Assembly (NCBI GenBank): GCA_031276875.1
Contig: JAISMG010000014.1
Coordinates: 1 to 53,492, forward strand
DNA length: 53,492 nt
Direction: 5' to 3'
Source: Candidatus Peribacteria bacterium
Lineage (GTDB): Bacteria > Patescibacteriota > Gracilibacteria > Absconditabacterales > Absconditicoccaceae
Shown here: piece after piece, positions 1-11,369 of the stretch
Layout of the letters: each line of letters begins with the position of its first letter
How positions within the stretch are numbered: the stretch's first letter is position 1
Made by a program: the position numbers and the translations under genes
The notes under the pieces: generated by a model
Told to the model about the DNA's origin: nothing
Database searches by the model: none
The model's input: the letters and a program-made list of their open reading frames with translations, nothing else

Positions 1-414
1 TTCATACGAGGGTTTTCATTGATTTTTTCATTGAGAGTAGAAGAGAAAAGATAAAAGAATATTTGAACATATTGTGAACGTAAAAAAATCCCTTTTTGCA
101 TTGACAAAAAGGAATGAAATGTATTACGAAGTGTTGAAAAAACTATAAAATAGTGATATATATATCGAGAGTTATTGAGATGGTTCCATTTGGAAAGGAC
201 ATTACTCTAACGAAATGCAGAAATAAAAATTATTCGCTGTTCACGTTCTGCATTGCTATTTGGTGTATGAGATAGAATTTCACGTAAAGTAATTGCTGTT
301 CGCTGAAAGGTATATGTTTTTGGATGTGGAATGCAAATGTTTTTTTAGTTTCCGAAAAAATACTATACCACACCTTATCAATGTATCCAAAAGATGAGAA
401 GACAAAGACTATCT
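1..414. other. Intergenic stretch downstream of thrS
   Basis: No convincing gene. On the minus strand an open frame without a start codon runs from about 341 to a TAG at 207-209, reading TLREILSHTPNSNAEREQR near its end. It resembles nothing I recognise and could be a remnant or chance. The rest is AT-rich and contains the hairpin listed separately at 82-112, which would end thrS transcription. Confidence 0.4.
82..112 (-). terminator. Rho-independent terminator downstream of thrS
   Basis: CCTTTTTG (91-98) and CAAAAAGG (105-112) form a perfect 8-bp stem with a 6-nt loop. Read on the minus strand it is followed by a run of seven T (plus 82-88). It is the first such structure downstream of thrS, about 300 nt after its stop. 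Confidence 0.6.
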
Positions 415-2364
415 CTAGCTTTTCCTTTCTTTTCTGATAAGGGTAAGTTTGTCTACAAATTCCTGCACGCTCATCTCGTATTGTTCTTTGGTTTTGAATT
501 CACGCACGGAAAGGGAGTCAGCTTTTTCTTCCTTTTCTCCTACAATGAGGATATACGGCACTTTCCAGAGTTCTGCGTTTCTGATTTTTTTGCTGAAACT
601 ATCCGTACTCGTATCAATACTGGCTCTAAACTGCTGATTTTTTAAGGTTTGAAGAACAGTTTCTGCATAGGGAAGGAATGCGTCGGCTACGGGGATAATT
701 CTCACTTGTTCGGGAGCCAACCAGAGGGGAAATGCTCCTGCATAATGCTCAATCAGTATTCCGATAAACCTTTCAAAACTTCCGAATAATGCTCTATGAA
801 GCATATAGGGTCTTTCATCTTCTCCTTTATCATTGGTAAACGTCATATCAAATCTTTCTGGAAGATTGAAATCAAACTGCAACGTAGAACATTGCCATTC
901 TCTTCATAAGACATCTTTTACCTTAAAATCCAATTTAGGACCATAAAAAGCAGCTTCTCATAATTCTTTGGTATAATCCAACTGCATTTCTTGAGCTATC
1001 TGTTCTAGTATCTTTTCTGTAAATTCCCAACCTTCATCATTTCCAGCATATTTTTTCTTATTTTCTGGGTCACGAAGTGAGAGATATACTTTAACAGCAT
1101 TTTTATTAAATCCAAACGATTCATACATAAATAAAATAAAATTCACTACTCTTTTTAATTCATCTACTACCTGATTTTTACTACATATGATATGAGCATC
1201 ATCTTGAGTAAATCCTCTTACCCTCATCAATCCTCAGAGTTGTCCTTTTTTTTCAAATCTATATACCGTTCCTGTTTCACATCGACGCAAAGGCAGGTCT
1301 CTATAACTTTTTGGTAAGGTGTTGTAAATTTCGACGTGAAATGGACAATTCATTGGTTTTATCAGATATTGTTCAGGTTCTTCAGCTGTTTTTCCCTCTT
1401 TTTGTTCGGATAAACTTTGTCCAACTTCCATCGGAGGATACATACTATCAGCATAAAATCCCCAGTGTCCGGAAGTTTCCCAGAGTTTTCTATTTCCGAT
1501 GTGCGGAGTTCTGACAAATTCATATCCATTTTTTTCGTGTTCTCTTTTCCAAAAATCTTCAATAATATTGAAAATCATAGCCCCTTTGGGTAACCATAAT
1601 GGCAACCCCAGTCACACATTATCTCTAAACGTAAATAATGCTAGTTCTTTCCCCAGCCTTCTATGGTCTCTTTTTTTGGCTTCTTCGAGAAAGTTGAGAT
1701 AGTCTTTGAGTTCTGCTTTGGTTTCGAACGCATAGGCGTACATTCTCGTCATCATTACGTTTTTTTCATCACCTCTTCGGTAGGCTCCTGCAAGTTTTGC
1801 TACTTTGAATGCTCAGGTGTCGATTTCTTTGGTGCTATCGACGTGAGGACCTTCACACATATCCACAAAGGTAATATATCTGTCTGCAAATTCCGCTGGG
1901 TATTTCTCTTGGAAGTAAGCGGTAATCCTTTCGTAATACTGCACATAGGCTGGAAGTACGTTTTTAAGCAAGACATCTTTAGCTGCCATTGGGATGGTAT
2001 TGACGTAAAAGGAAATGTTTTCGCCCGCAGCAGCAAATTCATTTCTGAGTTCTGCTTTGTATTGCTGTTTGAGAAGCTCTTCAACGATATACTTGCTTTC
2101 TTCGTTGTTCACTTCTAGGCGGACAAAAGGCTGACCTTCTTTGATGATTTGCGTCATCGCTTCTTGGATTTTGGGCAAATCTTCGTCCTTTATTTGTTGC
2201 TGGGGACTGAAGAGGAAGTCATAGTAAAATCCATTTTCGATAGCAGGTCCAATCGCGATTTCTACGTCAGCTTGTTGGACTCTTTGGACCGCCTGTGCCA
2301 TAATGTGCGAAAGGCTGTGGCGGAGTTTGTGAAGGTGTTCATTGTGGTTTTCATTATTACACAT
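415..2364 (-). CDS. thrS: Threonyl-tRNA synthetase
   Basis: Charges tRNA-Thr with threonine in the cytoplasm. About 649 residues when five TGA codons (1813-1815, 1612-1614, 1234-1236, 958-960, 904-906) are read as Gly. These sit in conserved class II motifs: [39 protein letters not shown] and LGREWQC. The protein opens almost directly with the HSLSH editing-domain motif, so the usual N-terminal TGS domain is missing. The C-terminal anticodon-binding domain is present and ends in TAG. CGA at 1777-1779 falls on the W of AGAYWRGD, and CGA at 1282-1284 on the W of LPLRWCE. The chosen start is the ATG before [10 protein letters not shown]; an in-frame ATG at 2409, directly after the attenuator T-run, would add 15 hydrophobic residues. 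Expression is probably controlled by the leader upstream. Confidence 0.96.
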
Positions 2365-2417
2365 CGTTATAAGAATAAGGAATAAAAAGTTGAGAAGTAT
2401 GTTATGCATTTTTACAT

Positions 2418-2497
2418 AAAAACCTACCTTGAGTTACGGTAGGAGAAGGTTTTTTTGCTTATCACAAACTCCTACCAAAGTTGGCGTGTGGTGGTAG
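2418..2497 (-). promoter_or_regulatory. Four-segment transcription attenuator of thrS
   Basis: Read on the minus strand there are four mutually exclusive pairing segments. Segment 1 is CTACCA, inside the Thr codons (plus 2492-2497). Segment 2 is GGTAGGAG, overlapping the leader stop (2469-2476). Segment 3 is CTCCTACC (2438-2445). Segment 4 is GGTAGG (2423-2428), followed by TTTTT (2418-2422). Pairing 1:2 plus 3:4 makes a terminator; pairing 2:3 is the antiterminator. A ribosome stalled on Thr codons would cover segment 1 and allow 2:3, switching thrS on. The arrangement is that of classical amino-acid operon attenuators; its function here is inferred. Confidence 0.85.
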
Positions 2498-2528
2498 TTG
2501 TGGTGGTAAGAGTGAAAAAAGGTTTCAT
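2472..2528 (-). CDS. Threonine-rich leader peptide of thrS
   Basis: An 18-codon open frame, ATG to TAG, encoding MKPFFTLTTTTTTTRQLW. Eight of the 18 residues are Thr, seven of them consecutive (ACC ACC ACA ACT ACC ACC ACA). It lies just upstream of thrS on the same strand and its stop codon falls inside attenuator segment 2, as in ThrL-type leader peptides. It has no predicted function as a protein; it would measure charged tRNA-Thr through ribosome speed. It shows no Shine-Dalgarno sequence, as is usual in this window. Confidence 0.85.
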   Translation of the reverse strand: MKPFFTLTTTTTTTRQLW

Positions 2529-2662
2529 ATGATGTAAGCAAATGCTAAACAATACAAGGGTATCCTTTTTTGGATAAAAAACAAGAGAAAATGCAAAAAA
2601 AGTATTTATAAAAAGTGAGAGGTAAAAATATCCCTATAAAAAAGCCAGCTTTTTCTCTTTTT

Positions 2663-3367
2663 TTATCCTTGAGTAAGTTGTAAAAAAAGCAACAAAAGGA
2701 CTGCTCCTATAGAATTCATTGCATTGAAGAGAAGGTGAATAATTGTTGAGAACCAAATATTTTTGAAAAAAAGGTAAATACCACAGAAAACAGCTCCTAT
2801 CACCATATAAGGAACCGTAGGAAGCAGTGCATTAAAATTGACATAATGCATTACTCCAAAGAGGATAGAAGAGATGATAATGGCTCCTATTAGCACTACA
2901 CGGGTATGATTTCTAAATTTATACATTAAGAGGTGACGAAAAACGAGTTCTTCAATAAACGGAGCCGCGAGAGGACTTAAAGAAGCGATAAGTATTAGTA
3001 GCATATTTGTACCTCCATAAAGGTCATCTCTGGTAGTGAGAAGAAACGGTTTTATGGCTGCTTTGGAGAGGAATAACACTCCGAGAATTAGTCAAAATCC
3101 TAGCAGACATCGCACAAAATTCAGTTTGTTTTGTTTAAAGGTTTGTCGGTCTTGTTTAAAGACATTTCCAAAGAGTCGGAGGATTACCGCTAGAGCAATA
3201 AGTTTAGCCCCTACTGACCATAAAGTACCTATCCATTGATTTTGTACAAAAGGCGTATACGTGAGAGCATATGCCAGTAGCATAGTGAGAGGGATGATAA
3301 GAAGTGCAATGACTTCTTTAGTTCCAAAGCGTCGTTCGGAAGAGACATTCAGTTTCGTGTTTTGCAT
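2663..3367 (-). CDS. CPBP-family intramembrane metalloprotease
   Basis: About 234 residues with several hydrophobic segments. The CPBP (CAAX-protease-like, ABI) motifs are present: FIEELVFRHLL (EExxxR), FGVMHYVNF (FxxxH) and a late HLLFNA. These glutamates and histidines form the membrane-embedded metal site in the family. One TGA (3092-3094) joins two open frames as LLGFGLILGVLF. An ATG 10 codons upstream (3397) also exists, but a TATACT -10 box at 3383-3388 lies between the two, so the downstream ATG is preferred. Bacterial members are linked to peptide maturation or immunity; the substrate here is unknown. Confidence 0.85.
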
Positions 3368-3469
3368 TCGTATTTCGTATAAAGTATAAAAAAGCATACC
3401 CTATCATAATGTTTTTTCAGAGAAAAAAAAGAGAAAATGCTGTGTGTAAGTTAAGCAACTGAAAAAACC

Positions 3470-4369
3470 TTAGTCCCCAGCACCTCCACCGCCACTTCTT
3501 CCGCCTCATCAACTGAAACCTCCTCACATTCTGCCTCCTCACGAACCACTTCATCGTCAGCCTCCGCTTCATCGTCAGCCTCCACCTCCGCTTCCATTAT
3601 TTCCAAGTTTAATAATTCCCAAGCCTGAAGCTACGCCTATAAGATACACCAACACGGCAATAGGTCACCCTATAATTCGCAGAATTCCCATTCCTACCAA
3701 CACTATTCGTCAAAGTGAAGACTTTTTCACGCTTTTTCTCACTGCACCAAACAACAGTAAAGGTCGTCAAATAGAGACAATTTTCCCTGTTATCCATCCC
3801 AAAATAAATGCAACAACCAAAACAATGTCACTACTTTCTCCTCCCTGTTCTATACGATGCCATATACTATCAATGACTGACCCATCTATCGCTTTTTGAC
3901 TTTCCACATAATACGCTTGTATCGCTGCAAACAGATTTCCTTCATTGAGGAACGGACGAATGGAATGCTCAATAATTTGACTGGCTTTCAAATCTGGGAT
4001 TTCATCTTCCAATCCATATCAGACAATCATTCTGACTTTTTTTTCGTTATGGGCTATCAACAATAATAAACCGTCATTGGCTGTAGTTCCAATCTCATTT
4101 TCATTAAACAGCTTCATCCCAATATCAAACAGTTCACGTCCTTGTCTGTCAGGAATAACGACAGCAACAAGCTGATGAGCAGTATTGGTATGATAATTTT
4201 CTGCAATTGCTTCCAATGCATTCAATGCATCCATCGTTAACGTTTCGGTAAAGTCAGTAACGTATCGCTCCAACCTTGGTAAATCCATCACATCCAATGA
4301 AGATTGAGCAAAAGAAAAACTACATCGGCTTACCAATATGCAGAGAAGTATTCATCATAGTGTTTTCAT
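3470..4369 (-). CDS. TPM-domain (YgcG-like) membrane protein with Gly-rich tail
   Basis: 299 residues. A signal peptide beginning MKTLGGILLC and ending near SFSFA only appears when two TGA codons are read as Gly. Then follow the TPM domain (LERYVTDFTETL..., and MIVGYGLEDEIPD, where TGA is the conserved Gly of EvGyGLE), hydrophobic segments and a C-terminal tail made almost only of Gly, Ser and Arg/Trp, ending GGGGAGD. The tail alone uses eight TGA codons, giving about 14 in the gene. The family is anchored in the membrane with the TPM domain outside; some members are linked to photosystem assembly or phosphatase activity, but the role in bacteria like this one is unknown. Confidence 0.85.
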
Positions 4370-4577
4370 TGTTGATAATGAGTAAAGAGATAGAGATATT
4401 CTATGTTGCAAGAAAAAGCAAAGATGGTATTTTACCCCGATGTTTCCAAGAGTCGATGTATGATGTAATCGGGATAACGACGAAATAACTATAAAAAAAG
4501 AGGTAAGAAATGCAAGAGGGAAAGTGGAAATATCTATTATAGCTCAAGATTATCAAGTATAATGACAACAGTAAAAT

Positions 4578-5648
4578 TTATGCTACATAATATTCAGACT
4601 TATAGAAATTTGCTTGAATAATCTGTCTTTGCTTTTGGTAGTCAGAAAGCAACATTGGAGCATTTGTTTTTTTATAGTTGTGGGACGTATAGGGGTCTAA
4701 AACATATCGCTTTTTGTCTGTTTGATTGAGAAATGCAACAGCTCTATGTCCATATTGAGATTTAGACGTGGTATAAATATCCGCAAAATTCGTTCCATCC
4801 GCAAGAGCAGCAAAATCAGCTTTTAATTTATCTACTTGAGTAGTCTTTTTCTGGAAAGCAGACGAAATCGGAGCTAAATCCTTGGCAACATAAGCATCAC
4901 CTCTGGGTAAATTGATACCAAAATTCTGACCATTTTTCCAAGCAGTTCTGGAACAAAGCGTGGTTCCTTTATTACTCCTCTCGAAAGGTTCAGAACGCAC
5001 AGGAAAGGATTTGGGGAGTATTCCAATTCTTCCGGGAACGATGAGGGAAGTTTCTGACCGTGAAGTAGTAGTTTTTTTCTGAGTTTCAATGTATTTGGCT
5101 CTGGCAGTAGAAACTTCGTTCTGGACTTGCGTTTCCAGTTGAGTATCTACGGCAGTAGTATACTGTCCAGCGGTAAGCAGGTTTTGATTTTTTAATGCAT
5201 CTAAATCTGCTTTGGTAGCAATATCGGGAAGTTTATCCAGATAGCTTTTCAAATCTTCCGTAAAAAGTGTCCTTTCTGCCTCTGATACTCCTGCGAGAGA
5301 AAGGGAAGTTGTCACTGCCGGAAGTTGTCGCAGTTCAGAAAGTTTATTTCGCAACCCACCTTCGTGTCTTTGTTCAAAAAGCGTGTGCAGTAATGTTTCT
5401 CAAAGAAAATCGAGCGTTCCGAGAAGTTGAGCAGAATAGAATTGTTTTCCTTCAGCATTTTTCTTTGCTAAAAGCTGATGTTTAAAGTCTTCATAGGCAA
5501 TATCAGCGACTTCTTGGGCAGAGATTTCTTTTTCTTTTGCTTCTTTTTTGCTGAACATTTCTTTGGTAAAAGAAGAAAGCTCTTCCCGGATTTTTCCAAG
5601 TCAAGTGAGGGGATTGTCTGTAGAAGTTTGTGGGATTTCGATAGTCAT
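4578..5648 (-). CDS. Hypothetical protein downstream of the giant gene
   Basis: 356 residues, not recognised. ATG at 5648 is followed by IEIPQTSTDNPLT, and two TGA codons are read as Gly (PLTGLGK, DFLGETL). The N-terminal two thirds is rich in Lys, Glu and Gln and probably helical. A stretch rich in Arg and Ser (FPVRSEPFERSNKGTTLCSR) and a C-terminal part with LADGTNFADIYTTSKSQYGH follow. No signal peptide or membrane segment is evident. It starts 25 bp after the 1,843-residue gene ends, so the two are probably cotranscribed and may act together. Confidence 0.75.
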
Positions 5649-5673
5649 TTGGAAGAAGTGGTAAAGATAAAAG

Positions 5674-8600
5674 TTATAATCAAGGTTTTACTCATTGAAT
5701 ACCTGATTTATACTCAATTTTTCCATCCTTAATTCTATAAACAGCAGAAGCAAGATTTGCAATACCAGCTTTAGTTCATTCTTTTAAGAGGTCCAGAGGA
5801 AGTTCTACATAATTTTCTCCTGAAGTATGCTGGTTAATTCGATCTAAAATTTTGGCTCTGATTTGTTTAGCATTTGTTCTTATCTCAACATTATGATTAA
5901 TGATGCCTAATAAATTGTTCGTATATTCTTTGTTATTGTCTCCCTCTGTAAACATTTTTCCTGTCATAAATCCTTCTGCATTTGCATCTTGTACTTCTTT
6001 TTGTAGTATTTGAATTTTTTTCATTTCGTTCAGTTCATTAGTTTTTGCAAAAGCATTATCAGGTCAATTATTTTCGTTAATGTATCGAGTGTCTTTATCT
6101 ACATTATAATATATTCCGTAGGTTTCTTTTTGAGATTCGTGATAAAATTGTTGCAATTGTTTCATATCATTTGGAGAAGAACCGTATCCTAAATGTGCTT
6201 TAGCAAACTCATATAAAATATTTTGCCCCAAATTTACAGAAACTCCATATCTTAAACAAAATGCTTTATTATCCAAGAATTCTGCTCTTTCTGCTAATTC
6301 AGATGCTTCCATAGTCTTGGGACTTATGGTGAAACTTGTCAAGAGTTCGTGAAGTGGATTATAGTCAATCTTTTCTGGTTCGAAATCAATAGGCGGGAAT
6401 TCTGCTGAAAGTTTTCCTAATGTTTTGTATACCATATACTCTGCAAAGAACATCACATTATTGGAAAGGTTAGTATTCTCTTCTCCTTCAAAGGGGTGCT
6501 CTACCAACATTTTTTTATAAGAGGGCAATTGAGCGTATAAAAGGAAAAGTTTTGTTGGCTGAGTAGCAAATATTTCTTCTAATTTGGTAAACATTTCAGC
6601 ATTTTCTGTCTCTAATTTCCTTTTCAAAAATCCAGAGTATCAAAGCACATTCTGTTTATCAGTATAGCTTGTATCATCATTTACAACCAAAGCAACTCTA
6701 GACTCTCGTAATAATTTATCTAAAGCACCTACCGCAGAAGATGTTTCATACTGCTGTTTATCAACTAATGGCTTATTTTGATTGATATAGTTTTCTTGAA
6801 TGTAAGTAAGTCTTTTCTCCATTCTTGCGTCTACTGCATCTTGGTGTTGTTTTACTAGGGTAAATAATTCGTCATCAGCTTTCACCTGTTTATCATCTAA
6901 ACTAAATGAAGCATAAGGAAAATTCTGACATTCTTCTTTGAAAATCAAAGCTTTTACTGCACCTTCAGTAGTTGGCTGTATACCTAATCTTTTTTGTTCT
7001 GCTGAAGAAGGAATAATAGCATCTATTCGGGTTTTACCTATTCATTGTTTCCATCCTTGGACACTCACGAGTTCTTGTTTGACTGCGGGGAGAGATTTTT
7101 TTAGAAAGTCTTCATAATTTTGTTTAAATTTTTCGATGTCATCATAATATTTATTTCCGATGGCTTGTACTCCGATTATCACTCCTAAAGCCCCTGCTGC
7201 AATCCATCCTGCCCCTGGAATAAACATACAAGCACCAGCCACTGCCCCCAATCATCAAGTAGTAAGTTCAAAATAAGCTTGATCTTCCTTTCGTTCTCCT
7301 CTTGTTTCATTATTAAGTTTGATTTTTTGTGCCTCAGAGTAATTGCTACTAAACGTCCGACCAACTAATGCAAAATCTGCAACCACTAATGCTTTTCCCA
7401 AAACTTTACCAGCATATTTCATTGTAGGATTAGTAATAAGTTTTTTTAATCCTTGCACAGATTTGAATTCTGCACCATAATTTATAATGTCTTGGAGTTT
7501 AGTCAGATTTTTCGTCTTTGCTAGTTTCATTAAAACTGCATCATCAATATGGTTTACAACAATACCTTTCCCTGCTAAAATTGTTTTTACATCATCAACT
7601 TTTGTAGCTCCTTTCAAAGCCTTTAATATATCTGCACCCTTATCAACATCTCTTAATAAATAACTTAATCTAGATAGTTCATGGATACCTTCCGTTGATA
7701 ATTTAGAAAATCCTGAAATATTATCCAACCAACTCATATTTTTGATAGCTTTCATTCCTTCAGGAGTAATAGTCTTCACATACTCTGTAAAAGCTGTAGT
7801 TTGTTTTTGGATAGTATTTCGAAATGGTTTGAATCTTGGATTTTTAGCCATTTTTCATAGAGAATCAATCATCTTTTTAGTATTTTTCTTTGTTGCTTCT
7901 GCAATTCTCGTCCATTTAGAAGTATTGAGTTTCAAATCATCAATTTTCGTAATATCAAATCACGAAGCCTTCACTTTTTCGAAGTTTCTCAAGCTATTAC
8001 GTACAAATAATCCAGCATTATTCCCTATTTTTCCTTGACTAGAAGCTTCTAAGAAAAATTTTTCTAATGATTGTATCCCCGCTGTATCAATGTTTGTCAT
8101 ATATTTAGCCAAATATTTTCAAAGATTTTTGGCGGTGGCTATAGGATTTGTTTTAATCATTTCTTGAGCCATTGCTTTAGCCTCTGCAATTTTTTGTGTA
8201 TTCACAAAATAATTAGCATTGTCTGCTATATTCCGCTGATGGAGAATTTTTCTCGTAATATCATCTACACCGTCTCCTAATTGATACAAACGTTCATAAG
8301 ATTTTGATAAAGTTGATACGTTTTGAACACTCGTACTTGCTACTACACTTCTAATACTAGAAAGCTGTTTCATTACATCATCAGTATATTGTAGTGCTTG
8401 CGTTTTCATCAAAGCTTCTACATTATCTAAATTTTTTGTATTCTTTAATAATATAGTCCAAAATCTTTGTTTTTCAGTTGTCCCAACAGTACTAATTATT
8501 TTATCCAAATCTTTTAATTTCTGTAAATGCATTACATCTATATCCAAAAGGAGTTTTGATTTATCTAGTTTAAACCAATCTTTTGGATGTAAAAGTTTTC

Positions 8601-11205
8601 TATTTTGATATTTAAGAGAAAAAAGCTGCTTATACATCTTCGGATTATCTCCATATTTAGTCAATAAAGTCTTAATCTCTCCTAAGTCTGCTCTTCTTCC
8701 AAAAAGAAACTCCAAATAATCATCTGCATTTGCAATCACACGAGGATTTCAAGTAGTTCAAACTTTTCGTCCTTTTTGCTGTGCAATTTTTCGAGCCGAT
8801 TCCAAGGAAACTTCTCCTCTGGCAAACGCTACTCTTAATGTGTGTTCATTATGAAATGCTTGTGCTATTCTAGCAGGAAGCCAGTCAGCATTCATTCTTC
8901 CTATTTGCATTCCTGTTTTTTTTCAAAGATATTTTAGTCCTTTCCACAGAGGTCTTACGGTTGGTGGTAAAATATTCCCTACTTTTCAATGACGGATAAT
9001 TCCTGCACCTCGTCTAATGGGATACGTAATAATATCCAAAGAAATTCCTCATCAAAGTATCATAGCACCACCTTTTAGCCAGTCTCATTTACCGGTTGCT
9101 TTAATACCATTTACAAAAGTTTCTCACGATTTGTAAAAAGTGGAAATCCAAGTCGCTACTATATCCCCATTTTCATCTCTACTTTCACTCACATTTAATG
9201 CGGATACAGTTAAAGATTTTTCAAATTTATAGTAATCATTGATTTGAATTTCTAACTCATCCAAATCTGCCTCTCTTAAGGTTCCGTCTGAAGATTTTTT
9301 CAGTATTTCTTGAATTTTATCTTTATAGCTTTTTACTACTTCTTCATAATCTCCTGTTCTTTGCAATTTTTCCATTGTATCACTCGCATTGATATCAAAC
9401 ATACTCAGAATTGGCAAATATCTATTGTATCGTGCATCTTTTCCGAACGAATCAATTTCTTCTTCCCAATCTTCACAGAGATTTTGCAATTTTTCTTTTC
9501 CTTTTGGAGTCAGCTTTCCTTCTTTTATTTCTGCTTTGATGTCAAAAACCACGGATTCATCATCTTCATCATCAATTTCCAAACAATCATTTTTTCTTTC
9601 TTCCACCATTTCCATACTTTCCTCAATTAAAGGGTCAACTTCTCCATCGAAAATAGCAATATCTGGTTTCTGCATATATTCCACAGATGTATAAAGTGTT
9701 TTCCCCAGAAATGCTTCTACACCAGATTTGATATGTTTATCATATCGTTCACCATCGGAAAGATAATCACGAATTTTTCTCTGCTTTTTTTTCTCATCAA
9801 AAGAAGAAAAACCTGACTCGTGTTGTTCTAAATACTGTAATGCAAGTTGATAGTCCAATTTTCTTTTTCTGCTTTGGTAATAAGAAATAACTGATATTGA
9901 TTTTCTAAAAACGGTTCTCAAAGTTTCTTCCATATTTGGAGCTTGTTTGAGTTTATCCAAAAAAACATTTACATTCCCTGTAGCATCCAAATCCACAAGC
10001 CAAGAAGTCATTCCATCTACAAGTCCAGCAAGAGGAGTACAAAGAGCCTTTAATCCATCTACTCCCCAGTCTTTTAATTTATTCCAAAAAATATTTCCCT
10101 CAGTTCACAAAATCTCATAAAAAAAGGCTTTTTCTTTTAACATTGCTCCAATATTTGCATATCTATTATTAAGAATAAAAGGCACTACTCCCATACTATT
10201 CTTCCCGTCCTTTTTTTCAAAATCAGAATCTCCAAGCATATCTTCTATTCCTTGTACTCCACCCATATCGCCCATAGCATTTCAGTAATAGGTATTTATT
10301 TGTTCCGCAAGGCTATTGTACGTAGTTTGTTCAACTTCTGGAAGTTTGAGAAATTCTTTTGCCCTAGAATGTACATTTGTTCCGGGAATGGTTTCTTTTC
10401 CATCTCAGGGTGCTTTCTTTTTGAAAGGATTTCGTCCAAATAGGTCTCGATTACCCGTAATAAATCCTCTTCCCAGCCAAGTTCCTCCTACTCCTATTCA
10501 AACTCGTTTTAAAGCTTTTTTTCGCCAAGAAGTTTTTTCGCCCTTTTTCTCTTCTTTTCCCTCTGCTTTTTTGTTATCTTTATCTCCAAATGCCCAATTT
10601 CGTAATTTTTTAATTCATTTATACACTAAAACTCCTGCTCCTATTCCTCCTGCAACACGAGCAACATTTTTTCGAGGATGTTCTTTCCATTCTGCTTTGG
10701 AAGTAGCAGCTTCTCCTTGTTCTTTCAGCCAACCCCAAGATTTTTGAAACAAATTTTTATCTTCAGTTTTTTTTTGTTCTTCTTTTTTCTGTTCTTCTTT
10801 TTCATTATTAACATTATTTTCATTGATAACCTCCTTTTCTATGACTTCTGCAGACACTTGTGAAGCTAAAAGTGTAGCACTTGCACCATTCACCACCTCA
10901 TTTGCTAACGTTGCAAGGTCAGTTTGTATGCTCATAAGTTCATTTGACAATCTTTCTTTATTCAGTCTTTCTTCCTCAGTTTGAGCTTCTACAGCCTGTA
11001 ATTTCGTTTGAATTTCAGAAACTTTCTGGTCAATTTCAGTCTGCTTTTTGGTCTGTTCTGTTTGATTAAGCTTTTTCTGCTGAATTTCCACTTTGAGAGC
11101 GTCTTTTTTCTTTTTCAGCTCATTGATTTGATGTTCCAAATCGTGCATTGTTTCAATCGAAGTGGGAGTTTCCACAGAAGGAGGAGTTTCAACGGGGAAT
11201 GTCAT
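5674..11205 (-). CDS. Giant protein of unknown function (1,843 residues)
   Basis: A single reading frame of 5.5 kb joined through 24 TGA codons, ending in TAA. The N-terminus is acidic and Pro/Thr-rich, followed by a strong coiled-coil (residues about 20-110, e.g. LEHQINELKKKKDALKVEI) and a Glu/Lys linker. A short Gly-rich hydrophobic stretch (VARVAGGIGAGVLVYKG) lies near residue 190, and a longer hydrophobic segment (MFIPGAGWIAAGALGVIIG) near residue 1330. The rest is mainly helical and Lys/Asn-rich, with no domain I recognise. Size, coiled coil and internal hydrophobic segments suggest a large envelope-associated or structural protein, but this is only inference. A promoter is seen just upstream. 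Confidence 0.85.
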
Positions 11206-11237
11206 AAGAGTTTTCAGTAATAAAATAAATCATCTCT

Positions 11238-11266
11238 AGTATACTCACAACTCCCAAAAAAAGCAA
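11238..11266 (-). promoter_or_regulatory. Promoter of the giant gene
   Basis: On the minus strand TTGCTT (plus 11261-11266) is followed after 17 nt by TATACT (11238-11243). The ATG at 11205 lies 32 nt downstream. TATACT recurs as a likely -10 box before several other genes here. Confidence 0.5.
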
Positions 11267-11369
11267 AAATCTGAACCAGAATGTAGGCTTTTATCCTTGA
11301 CAAATATAAAATATCCAACCTAAAACAGCTCTACAATCACAAAACCTTTCTCTCATTTTTTCTCTTCAT

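Noticed and set aside
2400-2660. T-box riboswitch upstream of thrS
   Set aside because: No T-box consensus or specifier loop is visible; a Thr-rich leader peptide with alternative stems explains the region better.
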